From positions 1,629,487-1,693,486 of the forward strand of contig SCFE01000068.1 in assembly GCA_004352715.1 (NCBI GenBank): 64,000 nt of DNA, read 5' to 3'. Below are positions 12,877 through 26,067 of the stretch, piece by piece (positions within the stretch are counted from its first letter, which is position 1; every line of letters starts with the position of its first letter). Below the pieces are notes generated by a model. That model did no database searches and was not told the DNA's origin. It saw nothing but the letters and a program-made list of their open reading frames with translations. This DNA is from Hofstenia miamia. Its lineage: Eukaryota > Xenacoelomorpha > Acoela. The translations under genes were made by a program, and so were the position numbers.

Positions 12877-13112
12877 CTATAAGCTTAGTGTCTGCCTGCT
12901 TTTATTTCTGGTCATAATCGCTTTAAATAATACTTGAAGAAGCGGCCCAGCCAAGGGTGAGAGATCCCCAAGGATTTGTCGTAGTTTATTGAAGCATTCA
13001 ATAGTGGGATGGATCAATCGAATCGGCGGATGTTCCAAGAAATAACCTGATACACGTACAATATCAGAATAAAACAAATGTTCATAACCTTCATTTTCCA
13101 CCACCGATTTCA
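12877..13112 (-). CDS. Possible orphan 3' coding exon
   Basis: A 78-codon minus-strand frame ends at a stop at 12877. It has balanced codon use and a protein-like composition, for example YFLEHPPIRLIHPTIECFNK followed by a Leu-rich, probably helical end. An AG lies just upstream at 13114-13113, but its pyrimidine tract is poor. No neighbouring exon was found. I do not recognise the product. It may be a terminal exon of a gene whose rest lies beyond or was not detected, or a pseudogene fragment. Confidence 0.35.
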
Positions 13113-16100
13113 CTTTTTATATTGACAGCATAACATTGACGTTATTTCGCACCATTGTTATTTTCTGTCAAACACCTGATTTTATGATGGCAAACCTAAA
13201 GAAATTGCAATGATCATAGCTTTTACATAAGGTATCTATGGCAGAACCAAATTTGCCCTTAGTGATTATGATTACTGGCTACATCTTGTTTTCTAGAACA
13301 ATTTCTACTAAGTGCTAACAGAATTATGAAGCATTAGTAAGCTTTTTTCAGAGTTGGACATGGACATAAGGTACTCGACTCTACCCTAACCTTTGTCGGG
13401 TATCGGGCCGTGTTAGATTATAATCATTTGACTTTCGGGCGTGTCTGGTACACTCAGGGAGCAGACTACGTCGGATAATTGTCGGTTATGATATATGGAG
13501 AAAATGCCACATTTCGAATTTATTTTTGCATTTCATGAGAATTTTGGTTTCTTTGAGTCGGTTGAGGTCGGGTAAATGAATTGAGAGTCGGATACAGCTC
13601 TTTTATTGAATGCCCATCACTGCTTTTGTTTTATCTCACACCGAGCTTTTATGTGTTATGTATTGGTTTATATAAATACAAAATGCAAGTTAATTTACTA
13701 TAATTTATTGAACTAGAAATTTCTATTTGTAGCTCCCTGCTTTTGCTTCTGTTCAAATTCACTTTNNNNNNNNNNNNNNNNNNNNNNNNNNNNNNNNNNN
13801 NNNNNNNNNNNNNNNNNNNNNNNNNNNNNNNNNNNNNNNNNNNNNNNNNNNNNNNNNNNNNNNNNNNNNNNNNNNNNNNNNNNNNNNNNNNNNNNNNNNN
13901 NNNNNNNNNNNNNNNNNNNNNNNNNNNNNNNNNNNNNNNNNNNNNNNNNNNNNNNNNNNNNNNNNATATATATATATATATATATATACACACGGAAGTT
14001 AGGGAGGTACGCTGTTTTCAAGTGCGCTCCTCTTCCCGCCACTTCAGGCTGCGCCACTGATGCCACTAAATATAAAATATGTTTGTGAAATGAAATTTAA
14101 CCTAGGCTTTATAAAGCTTTCCGCCTAACCAATATTTTAATGAAAGAGTAATCGCACTCCTTCCAGTTTCAGTGTAATTGCAAAGCCCGTTGATGGAAAA
14201 TAATTATGTATTCAGATCAAAAGATATTATTTTTGCTACTATAAATATGCACGGTTGTTAATTTTTCAAATGCGACTAAATTTCCAAGAAAAGCCAAAAA
14301 TTTTTTTCAACTTTGATTTTACAATATCTAAAATTTGGCATTTTGTTTTTTTTTGTCTCAGCTCAAGAGTGTTCTTTCCCACTTTTTCACCTGGAGTACC
14401 CACTTTGGAGAAATTTGCCCAGCATCCCACCCCGATCTGCCAATGCGATACCTTACCCCATTCATCGACCCACTTCCATCTCTGCCCTACAACTGGTTGG
14501 TGCTTTGCCTTGAACCAAGCTACAGCTTTCAAATATTATATTACGATATGTTTTGGTCATAAATATGATATACCTGTTATATTTCAGCTTACAATTGCAA
14601 ATAAATACAACAAATGTATGTGGGTTTTCATCAGTGTCCGGTTATTAAATAAAAATTCCTAAAATGCAATTGAAATTTTTTGTCCCCTATAAATGTTTAT
14701 GATACAGATTACGGATGAAGTTTTGTTTGAGAATCACTTAAGACAAATCTATTGAGGGTTTTAATGAGCAAATCAATTAAGGAAGGAAATATTTATATTG
14801 TTGCAGAACAGTACAACATAAGCATTCATGATGCACTTATTGACAAAAATGATAATACAGAATTTGGACCATCACTAGTATATGCAATTCGCACAAAATT
14901 TTTAAAAATTGGTTTTGGTTTTTTTTTTACAGAAAACGGGGTAATTCTTGCATTAAATTACCCTAAGTTTGGCTACAATGTCAAAATTACATGAACATTT
15001 TACTCGGAAATTAAAAGTTAGGTTAATTTGAACTGAATCAAAACAACATAGCACACACTAACAATCATGCGTATTTTTAAGATTTTGGATGTTGATCTTT
15101 TCACATCATTAACCTTTTGGGTATTCAATCTTCTCATGTCTTGCATAGCTCTGGTGTAAGCTTATTGCACCAAAAAGTATTTTTTGTGTGAGAACGCCAT
15201 AGTTTGTACCAGGGTTGTGTGGATCTCAATCTAGATATGGATCAATCCACTTCATAGTTATCCACTGGATATGGAACAGAAAATTCATTTTATGGATATT
15301 CATGGATCATTGTGAATCAAAATAAAGTATGACAGATAAAGCTATTTATTATATGGTAAATTTTTTAGTAAAATAGCTCAAAATGAACAATGAAAATAAA
15401 CTCAATCATTTTGTTGCAATAACTGATAATATTCTACGTGTGCACCAATCATATTACAAAATGATAGCTTGCTTTGTATGAAAATCATAAATATTAGGCC
15501 TCCTTAAAACATCACGTGCATTGAGAGCCTTGTGTATTTTTCTGCCTCTATCCTTTAAGTGTGTTTAAAACAATGAAAAAATGCGCGTGTGAACTAAAAT
15601 TTTTATCGAGGAAAATTTTGCTGGTAGATATTGATCATTTATAGATCAAAAATGCAAATTTTTGTGGATTGGATTGGATATGGAAGAGAATATATCTAAT
15701 CCAAGGTAAGATTGGTGTGTAGAATTCAATCTTTGTCTTCATGATTTACTTTAGTTCATCAATTGATTGATCTTGAAGCAAAATTCTTAAAAATTTTAGG
15801 AAAAATAATGAAGATGCACAACATTAAAAGTAATGAGGAATTCTTAAAACAACATTACATTCGTTCAAGAAGAATATTAAATTATATGTTGCTATTCCAT
15901 TGGGGAATATGTTCTACAGCTACCGAGACATCCATCCTACGTGCATATTCACTAGATGCTCACGTTCATAATGTGTATTAAGTTGACAATTGTTTACCAG
16001 ATGATCAATATACAACTGCTTTAACATACCAAATTGACTGTTTACTTCATATCTTGTGTCGAAATTAAGACGTTATTTCCTTATTAATGTTTTCATTAAC

Positions 16101-18447
16101 TGTTTATTGGCAATCTGGATTATACGAATTAAGTTGGTTGTGTGGAGAATCACAATAAAGCTGATTTTTTATAGAGACAGCACCCTACCGTTGTCAATAA
16201 AAACTAAGACAGTAAAATATTTAAGACTCAATACTGATTTCAGTGATAAAATATTATTTACATTTTATAGAAAGTTGGATATAATTACTTTTTAACACTA
16301 TATAATGCAGTAAAATGTAAAATTATGCCTCATTCGCCAGGTAGGACATAAATTGTAGAAAAATTGCACATGTGTTCAAAATTGCTTAAAGCCTTTTTAA
16401 AAAGGTGAACCGGTATGCAAATTATGTAAAAACTATTACTAGATTCTTCTGCATATAATAGTGTGTCTATATCAGTTTCGATAAATGCTAAGTTACTAAA
16501 ATTTATAAAAATCGTTTTTAGGTAAATCATATTCTAATCAGTCACATTTTTTAAATTTTATCATTTGAGAGAACCAACTTATAGCTTTGTAAATTCTTAG
16601 TCCACAAATAATGTTAAAACGTCAAAGCATAAAACACACTATACACAGAATCAGGGCCCTGACAGTATTTAGTTTCCACAAGACTTCTATATTTTTAGCA
16701 ATAATGTTTGCCTAATTTATAGAACAAGGCCTATCTCTAAAATGAACCTGTGCGTATTTGTTGAAATAATAGTTAATTTTATATATGTTAGGCTTATATA
16801 ATATTTAGTACATTAAGAACAAAATTTTGTTGCATTCTTTGTCATAGCTGAGGTAACTATTGGTTCCAATTCACAATGATTTCAGAAAGTAGTTTTCGTA
16901 AGTAACAAGTAAATATTGCAACATGCAAAAACGGAATATCATTGCAAATATCAAAGTGTACAATATTTCTTCACTAGCAGCTCTCAAAACTGAATATCAT
17001 AGTATAAGGGAGTTTTTCTCATTCAATTATTAAATTTGATAATTAAGAAGTTCTTTACGCATTCGATACGGTTAACAACGTCCTTATATTATATGAGAAT
17101 TATTTTCCGCTACCACTAATCTTCCAACAAGTCCCAATTCAAAGACCTTGCACATGTTAAAAGATCGTAATTTTCGTCAAAATGATTTTCAACTGTTATC
17201 AAATGTTAAGTCAGAAGCACTCTAAATGTTTGACATTCGCATCTTGCATTAATTTTTGCAACTTCGCATCCATTTTTCATTATATTTTGAGGGAGATTTA
17301 ATTTTTGTAGCGATTTATGAATTTGCAATGTGTTTCCTTGTTATGAAAATCATAGCGAGATGTAACAAACGTTATAGTTGGTTGAGGGGTGCATAATGAG
17401 TTAACAGCCTTGGAATCTAAACAATGAATCAATTAAAAATAGAATTTAATTTTGATTTCAGTCAGGTTATTCACGAGTATTAACAAAAATCAACTAAACA
17501 AAATATTTGAAAAACATTATCAAGTATTCTAAAAAAAGGAAAATATTTCAAGCAGCTTCACAATATTATCAACATGAATCATCATTTTGGTTATAACCAG
17601 CAACAATAAATGTTCAATAGTCTGTGGAATTATTGTCATACTAAGTGAGCTTAAGATGAGTCCTGCTATATTAAAGAAACCTTTTTCACAGTGACAGATG
17701 TAGTTAGTAGTTGGTAAAGCCAAAAAGTGCTAATTTTGGTCACTTTAGAGGAACAAACTATCTAAGTCCAGTTTGCAAGAACTTAGTAACCTTATACTCA
17801 AGTGCACAACTTCAGTATCGAGTAATTGGGCAAACCCTATTTCAATGTTATAGGATATTGAATTCCCAGAGACTTTAATTGCTTAAAAATACAGATTTTC
17901 TACGACCGTTTGATGAATGATTATGCTGACATGCGCTTTACTTATAAAATGTAACAAATGCTGAAATACCATCAAATATAAAACGAAATCAACACTGCAA
18001 ATCATTTAGGCTTAAATAGTAAGATTAGCATGCAGAACTTCAGACGTTGTCTTTTCTATTTGTAGTTTGTGATAACAAAGCTTACATTAAAATCTAATAT
18101 GCAATGGGATTCAAACAAGTGTTTAATATCAATATTTCTGAAAATTCTGAATAATGTATAACACAGAATTCAATATACATGTAAAATTTTAGTGGCTCCC
18201 CTAATTATTTTCGGCATCGATTTCTGAGTTGTTTGTCTAATACAACTGATGTTTTCAGAAAATTCTTATTCAGTACTCTTAAAAATTACAACTAAAAAGA
18301 CCATATCCTGGTTGCTTAACTCTAATCTGCTGGGATTTTTGAATATCTATGATGATTTCCGCAAATAATTTTAAATCGCTTATAACTAGTGAACTAATGA
18401 AGATATGTAAAAGCTAAAAACACCGCCCGCTACTTTCTTTTTCAACT
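13113..18447. other. Long intergenic region with a 200-N gap
   Basis: The gap 13766-13965 is followed by (AT)n and then a short GC-rich patch (13990-14060) resembling a transposon end. The frames at 14255-14662 (both strands), 14752-14994, 15763-15981, 16056-16295 and 17529-17723 have no recognisable domain or splice context and are not supported as genes. Repeated GGAT-containing words around 15220-15700 may be a worn repeat. Confidence 0.5.
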
Positions 18448-18609
18448 TTAATTCGCTACCTGATGCTGTCCTGTCCAGGCGTACTTTTGCCCGAAGTCAG
18501 CGGCCTTACGAATGGAGCGACAACCTCTGACTTTGCGCACATTAGACATGAACTTCAGGTTATTTGCTGTTTCCATGGACGTTAGACCGCCCCATTCACT
18601 GAACACTAC
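18448..18609 (-). CDS. 3'-terminal exon of an unidentified gene
   Basis: An island of non-AT-rich sequence reads on the minus strand as 53 codons ending in TAA at 18448. It includes EWGGLTSMETANNLKFMSNV and ends with a basic stretch RKVRGCRSIRKAADFGQKY. It is preceded by a good acceptor: a T-rich tract, then TATAG, with the AG at 18611-18610. GC at third positions and the clean stop make it look like a constrained exon in otherwise empty DNA. Upstream exons on the minus strand (above 18.6 kb) were not found and may lie in sequence disturbed by the duplicated contigs at 19-20.4 kb. I do not recognise the family; the basic C-terminus suggests nucleic-acid or membrane-surface contact, which is only a guess. 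Confidence 0.6.
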   Translation of the reverse strand, partial: VVFSEWGGLTSMETANNLKFMSNVRKVRGCRSIRKAADFGQKYAWTGQHQVAN

Positions 18610-19006
18610 CTATAAAAAATATTTTTACAAAAATCGGAATTCTCACTCACAAGAATAAGCTTCAGCACTTATTTTTATCATTGCATGAGCGGGCCTATAA
18701 CCCCATAGATGTGTCCATGCAAAAGGCTTTCAATGTGTCTCATCAGGCCTATGTTATAAAATTGGACAAATCGCTTTATTACTTAAAAGTAACAATATTA
18801 TAAATCAGAGATGCCGATTATGATATTGTACTACACCATTATGTAGTATATTAGGATACCATAATGGTATGGTAGAGAAAAAAAATTATAGCAATTATGG
18901 ATGGCAAACTTCAAAATATGGCCATAATGTCAATCCATAAAATAATTGGTACATATAAAAAATTTATGTTTAGTTTCAGGAAAATTGTTCAACTTAATGT
19001 CATATG

Positions 19007-19405
19007 ACTTACATTTAAAATTATTGAATGGATGAATATTTATTTTAGAATTTTCTTAACAAAAAAATAGTTTCAAGCTCAAAAACTTTTAAAAGTGTTG
19101 CAAAAGTTTACTAAATAGTTTCAGGAGAGTATAAACAAATATTTCCATGTTTTAATATTTCCGTCTAACAAAGCGCTTTTGTATTTTCAACAAACAAAAA
19201 ATAATTTGTTTATTTTGAAATCTGTTTATGTATGCTTCAAAAAGCTCTATAAACTAGTAAATTGCTTGTATCTTGTGATATATCAGTACAATTTCATGTT
19301 ACACAAAAATGGTCGTTGTTTAATTTTACCTTGAAATTTGGTATTTATTTGTCAAATATGAGAAATCACTTGTTGAAATTTCTATTACCACATCAAGGAC
19401 TTCTA

Positions 19406-19443
<38 letters not shown>

Positions 19444-20395
19444 AAATTTATTTTTCGTAGAAGTCCATTAAACACATTTATCATCTAACCTTAACCCAAA
19501 CCCTAACAATTCACCGCACATTTTATACGTAATGGCTATTATGGCCATCATGTATCGACGAAATTTAAAATATGGGTGGTTTGAAAAATTTTGCCTTACC
19601 ACATATGGCCGTACCATAAACGGCTGCTTTGGTAAAATTGGGATTAAAATTTATTAGAACTTAGAATCGCAAAAAGAGTTTTTAAGATTTCGCTTTTTTT
19701 GAGTAGTTAAAACAAATGGTTTTCTGACAAAATTTTACAAGGTTAATGAAACCAATAGTGCACGCTTATATTAGATTCTTTGTAATTTATTCTCGGAGTG
19801 AACATATTTACCCACTACAAGTATTCATCTGTACTACTAATGCATGAGTGATTCACAAATGTTAGCGAGTTAGTAATACCATTCTGGCACAAAACTTCAC
19901 TCATTAGTTCTATATCAAAGTGTTAAATACAGCCTGCCTTAACTAACGGATGTCAAATGGTAGGATATTCTAACGATATGGCCCGTAAAGGAAAATCAGT
20001 GTTGCCAAATANTGGCTTACATTTAAAATTATTGAATGGATGAATATTTATTTTAGAATTTTCTTAACAAAAAAATAGTTTCAAGCTCAAAAACTTTTAA
20101 AAGTGTTGCAAAAGTTTACTAAATAGTTTCAGGAGAGTATAAACAAATATTTCCATGTTTTAATATTTCCGTCTAACAAAGCGCTTTTGTATTTTCAACA
20201 AACAAAAAATAATTTGTTTATTTTAAAATCTGTTTATGTATGCTTCAAAAAGCTCTATAAACTAGTAAATTGCTTGTATCTTGTGATATATCAGTACAAT
20301 TTCATGTTACACAAAAATGGTCGTTGTTTAATTTTACCNAATGGTAGGATATTCTAACGATATGGCCCGTAAAGGAAAATCAGTGTTGCCAAATA
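19007..20395. repeat. Misplaced small contig between two single-N joins
   Basis: Bases 20013-20338 repeat 19007-19337 almost exactly. The piece is bounded by single N at 20012 and 20339. The 55 bases before the first N (19957-20011) recur directly after the second N (20340-20394). The simplest reading is that a short allelic contig was wrongly inserted into one continuous sequence. Confidence 0.9.
19409..19440. repeat. (AT)n microsatellite
   Basis: TA dinucleotide array of about 30 bp, flanked by an inverted pair CTTCTACGA / TCGTAGAAG. The flanking inverted repeat makes a stem with the array as its loop. Confidence 0.9.
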
Positions 20396-21632
20396 ACTTT
20401 CCTTCATTTGTTCTGGATGAAAGAAACAGCAGTGATTCACAGGTAACCATTTTATTAAAGCCATGCAAGTTTTAAAGTGAATAAACAATAAATTCTATAC
20501 GATTGCGATTAAAAGTTTTATGTCAAAATAAGGTCTTCTTTTTGGTGTTAATTGAGCCATCTGACTACCAGTATCAGACAACTATCAAGGTTTTTAAAAA
20601 TATAACGTAATTTCTATGAAAAGTCTGTTAAGCAGAATATTAACATATCGACTTGAGCGCAGGGCAGAGTTGTAACGGAGCCGGGTTTTGTAAGGGCCGA
20701 GATTGGACTGTAAAATTAAGAATGAAGCGTGCCGGTTTCGAAATTAATTTCGGCCTAACTGGCCTAGAATTTTATTAATAAATATACATTCTCTTACATT
20801 AAAATATTATATCAACTATTATATTCAATTGACTAATTATACATCAAAAAGAGAATCCATGTCGAGAATATTTACAATAAATTCAGAAATTTTCTTAGCA
20901 AGAGCAACCGCCAATTAATTTCATTTATTTATTTTAAAATAGTGCAGTTGCATGGTTACAACTCTGGCGCAGGCCGATACAATGCAAAAAATAAGTCGAA
21001 CTTTATTTTCAGCAAAAATGGCTTAACTATTACGTAATTACCCATTAATTGCCGTGAATTCTATAGTAAATATAAACAATATACTTACAATAAAATTCTC
21101 ACTACTCAATTATTAAGTTTGCTTTGGGTTTCCCATTTAAGTTAGTAGTTATATAACTTTTACCGTGTACAACAATGTGGTAAATCAAAACGAAAACTGT
21201 TTCTGTTAAGATTCATATAAATGAGCTCAAAATAGGCCGGTACTAAAGTTTTAGTTGTGACTGAAAACTATAGAGTTAAAATGTAGTCTAATCGGGACCA
21301 ACTTTATTTAACATTTGTTATTACAATCAAAACATTATTACATATTACATATGCTAAACTAAATTCTGTTTTTATATAATGTCTCTGATGTATGCATAAT
21401 TTTATTTATTACAATCTCAATACGTGACAAGGTGCGCATAATAACAGGTAATGACAAGCTTTAATGCCTAAAATTAGAGAAGACTTAAATATTAATTAAC
21501 ATTATTTATGTTATCTATCGTTTAATGTCATACATAGTTAATGTTCTTTGTTAAATTTATGCACATATTGATAACATACTAATAAAAAATGACATTTTTA
21601 CAAATATTCTGTGAAGGTTTTGTTATATAACA

Positions 21633-22006
21633 CAGACTTGTCAACGAGCCGACATTTCCAAGGTCGGATAGGCTCGGCTCGTTTAAATTTTGTGTAAGTT
21701 CGGCTCGGCTCGGCTCGCCACATAAAATCTTTGAATGAGGCTCGTTTTTGCTCGGTATTTTTTTAAAAAATATTGTGCTCAAAGAATTTTTTACATAGCT
21801 CTTCCTATTATTTAATAAACATTTCTTAAATATGATTATAGGAAAGGCATACTGACTGCAAAAATTAAGAAAAGTCTCCATAATCAAATTTTACAAGCAG
21901 AACTATAAACTTGCTTTGCCTAAAATAGGCTCTTTTTTGGCTCGTTGTATATCAAATATTGTGCTCAAGCTCGGCTCGTTAGAAGCTCGGCTTGTTGACA
22001 AGTCTG
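21633..22006. mobile_element. hAT-type MITE with target duplication and empty site
   Basis: The ends are inverted repeats: CAGACTTGTCAACGAGCCG at the left and, in reverse complement, CAGACTTGTCAACAAGCCG at the right. The flanks are an 8-bp target duplication, ATATAACA at 21625-21632 and ATATAACT at 22007-22014 (7 of 8 match). The homologous place in copy 2 (about 27990) has a single ATATAACT and no insert, so the boundaries are directly confirmed. The interior is rich in GGCTCG repeats near both ends and has no transposase. The 8-bp duplication and CAG ends fit the hAT superfamily. Confidence 0.9.
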
Positions 22007-22929
22007 ATATAACTGCCACAATTGTTAAATAAGCCGTTACATATTTTCGGATTATTGATTTACACAACACAAGATCTTAAGAATTAATGGACTTCAAAAA
22101 TTCGAAGCAATATTCAAATGCTGTATTCTCTTATTGCTACAAATATGGACTGCCACTTTTCAAGAAGCCAGGAATGTACAGTAAGGACTGGAATTCTGCT
22201 TATTAATTTTCCATTCCCGAAACATGTTATTGTCATAGACACCTGAGTTTTAGAGGAACTGGCACTTACGACATGCAGTGGCTGAATTATAATCTGGAAC
22301 ATTTCCTTATTCACATGCGAGCTTTTTCTTTGTGAGATCAATCAATTTATTTGAATGCTTTGTCAAGGAAATATACAATTAAAATTGCCTTCAGCAGCTC
22401 GACGCAAATGTCCAATGAGTTTTCCAAATAGTCGTTTTAAAAACCATAAATAACCCACTTGTTTTAGCAAGAAATCTCAGTTACAATAAAAGTGGGTCTA
22501 ATGCACGAATCCAAGCCAAGTATTGCAACGAACACACTTGGATACATAGTAGACAATGACTATCCTTGTCATGACCTGTTATAATATAAATATTTAGAGA
22601 CAAGTTACAAATGTAATGTTGCATCAAAATAGTGTTGTACTAATTAGCGATCATAATCATGATTGCATTTCACCTGCAGCAAGTTGCAATATAATTATCA
22701 GATAAATACTCAAACAAAAAGGGGTTTCTATATTTGACAAAAGTAAGCAAAATTTTACATTTTGTACATTTTTCAGGTTTTAATTGAATCCATTGGGGAA
22801 ATATGCATCAGGTGCGTGCTAAAATATAGTCACATTCCTTTTCCAGCTGCATACATGGTATAGTAACTCGTTTCAAACAGTCTATCAAATGTGCGCAAAT
22901 TATACAATATTGTGTGTATTTGTATGTAG

Positions 22930-23125
22930 GGACAAATGTAACAAGTGTTACAAATGTGGTCCTTTGATGAATACAAAAGCGGCGACATGACATACACCTG
23001 CGATTTATGCAAGTAGTCTAGTGCACTTTGTGAATGTAGCTAGTATTTTAGTGTCAGTCAAATGTACATGTTATGATTGTTATAGCTTATACTGTGATGA
23101 AAGTGACCTTTGAATTTTTAAGACA
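22930..23125 (+). pseudogene. Cys-rich zinc-ribbon-like remnant, copy 1
   Basis: Three short plus-strand frames in succession are rich in paired cysteines: DKCNKCYKCGPLMNTKAAT, then YTCDLCK, then KCTCYDCYSLYCDES. They are separated by frameshifts and stops. The spacing C-x2-C and C-x2-CG-x2-M suggests a decayed zinc-binding domain, perhaps of a transposase or regulatory protein; I cannot name it. An open stretch with Cys pairs also precedes it near 22790-22860. Confidence 0.4.
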
Positions 23126-24511
23126 GTTTGAAGATAACTAAAGCAATTACCATCTAGAAATCCAAATGACCGTGTATGCTGCTACAATTGTACCCGCTGA
23201 TCGTATCAAATATAACAAAGAGTTTTTTTTCAGATATGTAATTAAATTTTGCAAAAAAGGCTTAGAAATTCCCTGCAGCATATTATTATTTATGAAGCTG
23301 AGTAATATACATGTACCTCTATATGTGATAAACAAACAATATCTGTGTATGATGCAAATTTAGTTTATGCACTTAATCAATATTTAGTTACATTTTTCCT
23401 AGTCTCTCCTACATTTTGGTGTTTAACTAAAATAGATGTAAGGAACCTGGACGAATTCTCACGTAACTAAACCGGAATTTGTAGTTCTGCAAGTTTCTAT
23501 TTTAAACGCCCTTGATATGTATTATTATATATATTTTTATATTCACATGTATAAATATTGGAAGGTGTGTAAACTGGTAGGGAATGCTATATGAAGAGAA
23601 ATTTTTTTGATATAGGAAAAGTATTTGAGAGTTGCATACTAAACTGAACTGATAGGAAAAAAAACAACTAATGATTATATAAGTTGTAATATTAAAATAA
23701 TATGTAACATTAGAAAAACGAAAAATAGAAATGCATTCCTTAAAAACATATATTTTAGACAAACATTTTTTGTGGCTAGGTTTTAAGAGAATTTTGTTTC
23801 ATCCCTTCAAATTTAAAGTGCGTCAAAAGTTCTACAAAATTCTAGATTAATTGTAAATATTTTTAGGAGATGCTAAGCATCTCATCGCATTCCTTGTTCA
23901 CAGGCCTGAGGTCCACTCAGGCCCAGATAACTCCATTATATATCACTGTCTGAAAAATATGAAAACTTAACTATATAATAAAAAATAGATAGTAAATATT
24001 AAAGGGCACTACATGTATGTAAAGCTTGTGCTAAACTATATGCAACCATTTGTTACAGACTAAACTCTCCTTTTAGTTAATAAAATACGCTAATGTATTA
24101 CTGTTCGAAATAATTTTTAAATCAATTATATATTCAAGTCCCAGTCCCACCCAACATATTTAGTCCAATAACTCTTCAGCCCACGTGTATCCGCAGGCTT
24201 GGACTAACACTGGTTTTACATCCACAAATAATCAATTGAGATGAAGGCTATTAATATACTGTATCTATTGTTTCAATTAATAAAAGTATAACCAAGTAGA
24301 TACTTCAGTCGACTAGGCAATAATTTTTATACAGGCATTTATGGGATATATTTTTGTATGTTTTGTATTATTGTTTGTAAATACTTATCTAGAAAGAATT
24401 GTATATCCAATGGAACAACTGCATTTTAAACAACTAGGCATAAAATTAATGAAAACTCCTTACAAATATTTCTATTATTTTCCTATCCATTTTTAAAGTA
24501 AACTCGTTTAG

Positions 24512-24559
24512 ATGTCAGACGACAACGCAAAGTGCGCCAAATGCAACCCATTATTCACG
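24512..24559 (+). CDS. Copy-1 duplicate of coding exon 1 of the spectrin-repeat gene
   Basis: Sixteen codons from ATG to a consensus GTAAG donor at 24560. They equal the exon at 30629-30676 except for one Thr-to-Pro change (CNPLFT here, CNTLFT there) and one silent change. An AG acceptor directly precedes the ATG in both copies. The continuation is exon 2 at 26068, which runs into the gap, so this is either an allele or a 5'-truncated duplicate of the gene. Confidence 0.7.
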
Positions 24560-26067
24560 GTAAGTTTTAAAGAGCAAATTTAATAAATGAGACAATGTAC
24601 GCAACATTCAATAAAAATTAGATTCGTTTATCAGAATGTGTAAGCGAAAAGCAGGTGGTAGTAAATTTTAAATATTTCATTAATTTAATTGTTCTTCTTA
24701 AGTCCCGTTGTTGACACCAATAGCGGAGTAACAATTAGTTTGGACCTATTTTGTTTTCCTGGTTGAATAAGAAGAATATGCTAGTGAACATCTTTTGGAT
24801 GAGTGCATTAGCATTCTATTGATTGTCCATTTTAAATAATATTTAACAACCGCTATTTGGCAGGAATCCCCTGCTTTCGGATATTAAGGAAAGGATTATT
24901 TCTGTTTTATGACATTTGATTCATGTGTTTTCAATTCAAACCTCCCATCAATAATGAATGAAAAGGTCTGTATATTTATTTCAAATGATTTATCACATAA
25001 CATACAACTACTTCTTCTCTCTTATCTTCCACATCATTCTTTGCATTATCAAATATGAATAATGCTATTTGCATTGCAGTAAATCCTTAATGTATAATAG
25101 GAAAAATTTTAAAACTATCAATAGGTTTTTTTACTCATTTAAGCGTGTTATTTAGGGATTAAAAAACTATGCCATTATATAAAATTGAAAATTTTTTAAT
25201 ATTTATTTTGTGTTAGGTTTTTTCCGAATGACTATATTTATTTAATATAAAATTATATACTATTGAAGCTAAAATAGAGTCATGTAGCTTTAATTTTTCG
25301 ATTACATTGAAACTTTTTTATTTCAATCTTTTGAAATTTGCAGTGGTCTCTCTTGAACGTATTCCAACTATATATTTTATTTATGTAAGATATATTAATT
25401 TGAATTATTCTCATAATTAGTTCATTTTTTAATGTTTTCATTTATGACTCAGGCGGATTAATAGCGGAATTTGGCGTAGAAATTATATTTTATCAGAAAT
25501 AAAATTCTTAAGCGAATCAAAAAAATTTATTTAGGATTTTGTTTAAGGCTTGCAGAGAAAATTATTTTTCCTTTATCAGGGATGTAGCTTAGAGAGAGAG
25601 AAGGAGGAGAGGTGAAGTTAGAGCCTCTATTCTACTAATCAAACTATTTCAGCCAATCTTGGATCATTCTCGGCGTCTATCCTGGTTGCTTAAAAAAATT
25701 ATTTAGTATTGAGGTATTTGCACAATCCACAGTTCCCTAATAATACAAATGGGTAGTTACCCAAAAAATAGCTTAGTTGTATTAGCCCTACCCCAGATAT
25801 TAACAGAAATGAAAAACTTTGCATAGAAATAACTCCATTGACCTATGAGTAAATTCAAAGACCCCTCTTCTTATTGATAGTTGCCCTTAGAGAAAATCCC
25901 TATGTACGTTTTTGATTTATGCAGTATATGTTATTTTAAAAAATATTTTTTGCCAATTCCTTTTTTAAGAGTGAAGTTTCCAGTTGCTCAGGATATCAGT
26001 GGATAATTCATTAACATACTTTTTGCATTTCTGATTACATATGTCGAAGCCTTATTTTGGTTTTTAG

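Noticed and set aside
14255-14662. Overlapping frames on both strands (135, 88, 75 and 66 codons)
   Set aside because: Several phases are open at once, with no domain, splice context or codon preference. Probably chance in a locally GC-richer patch.
22808-23012. Minus-strand frames with several Cys residues
   Set aside because: Shadows of the plus-strand Cys-rich remnant at 22930-23125.
23874-23890. Small palindrome GAGATGCTAAGCATCTC
   Set aside because: Present in both segment copies, but too short and without context to assign a function.
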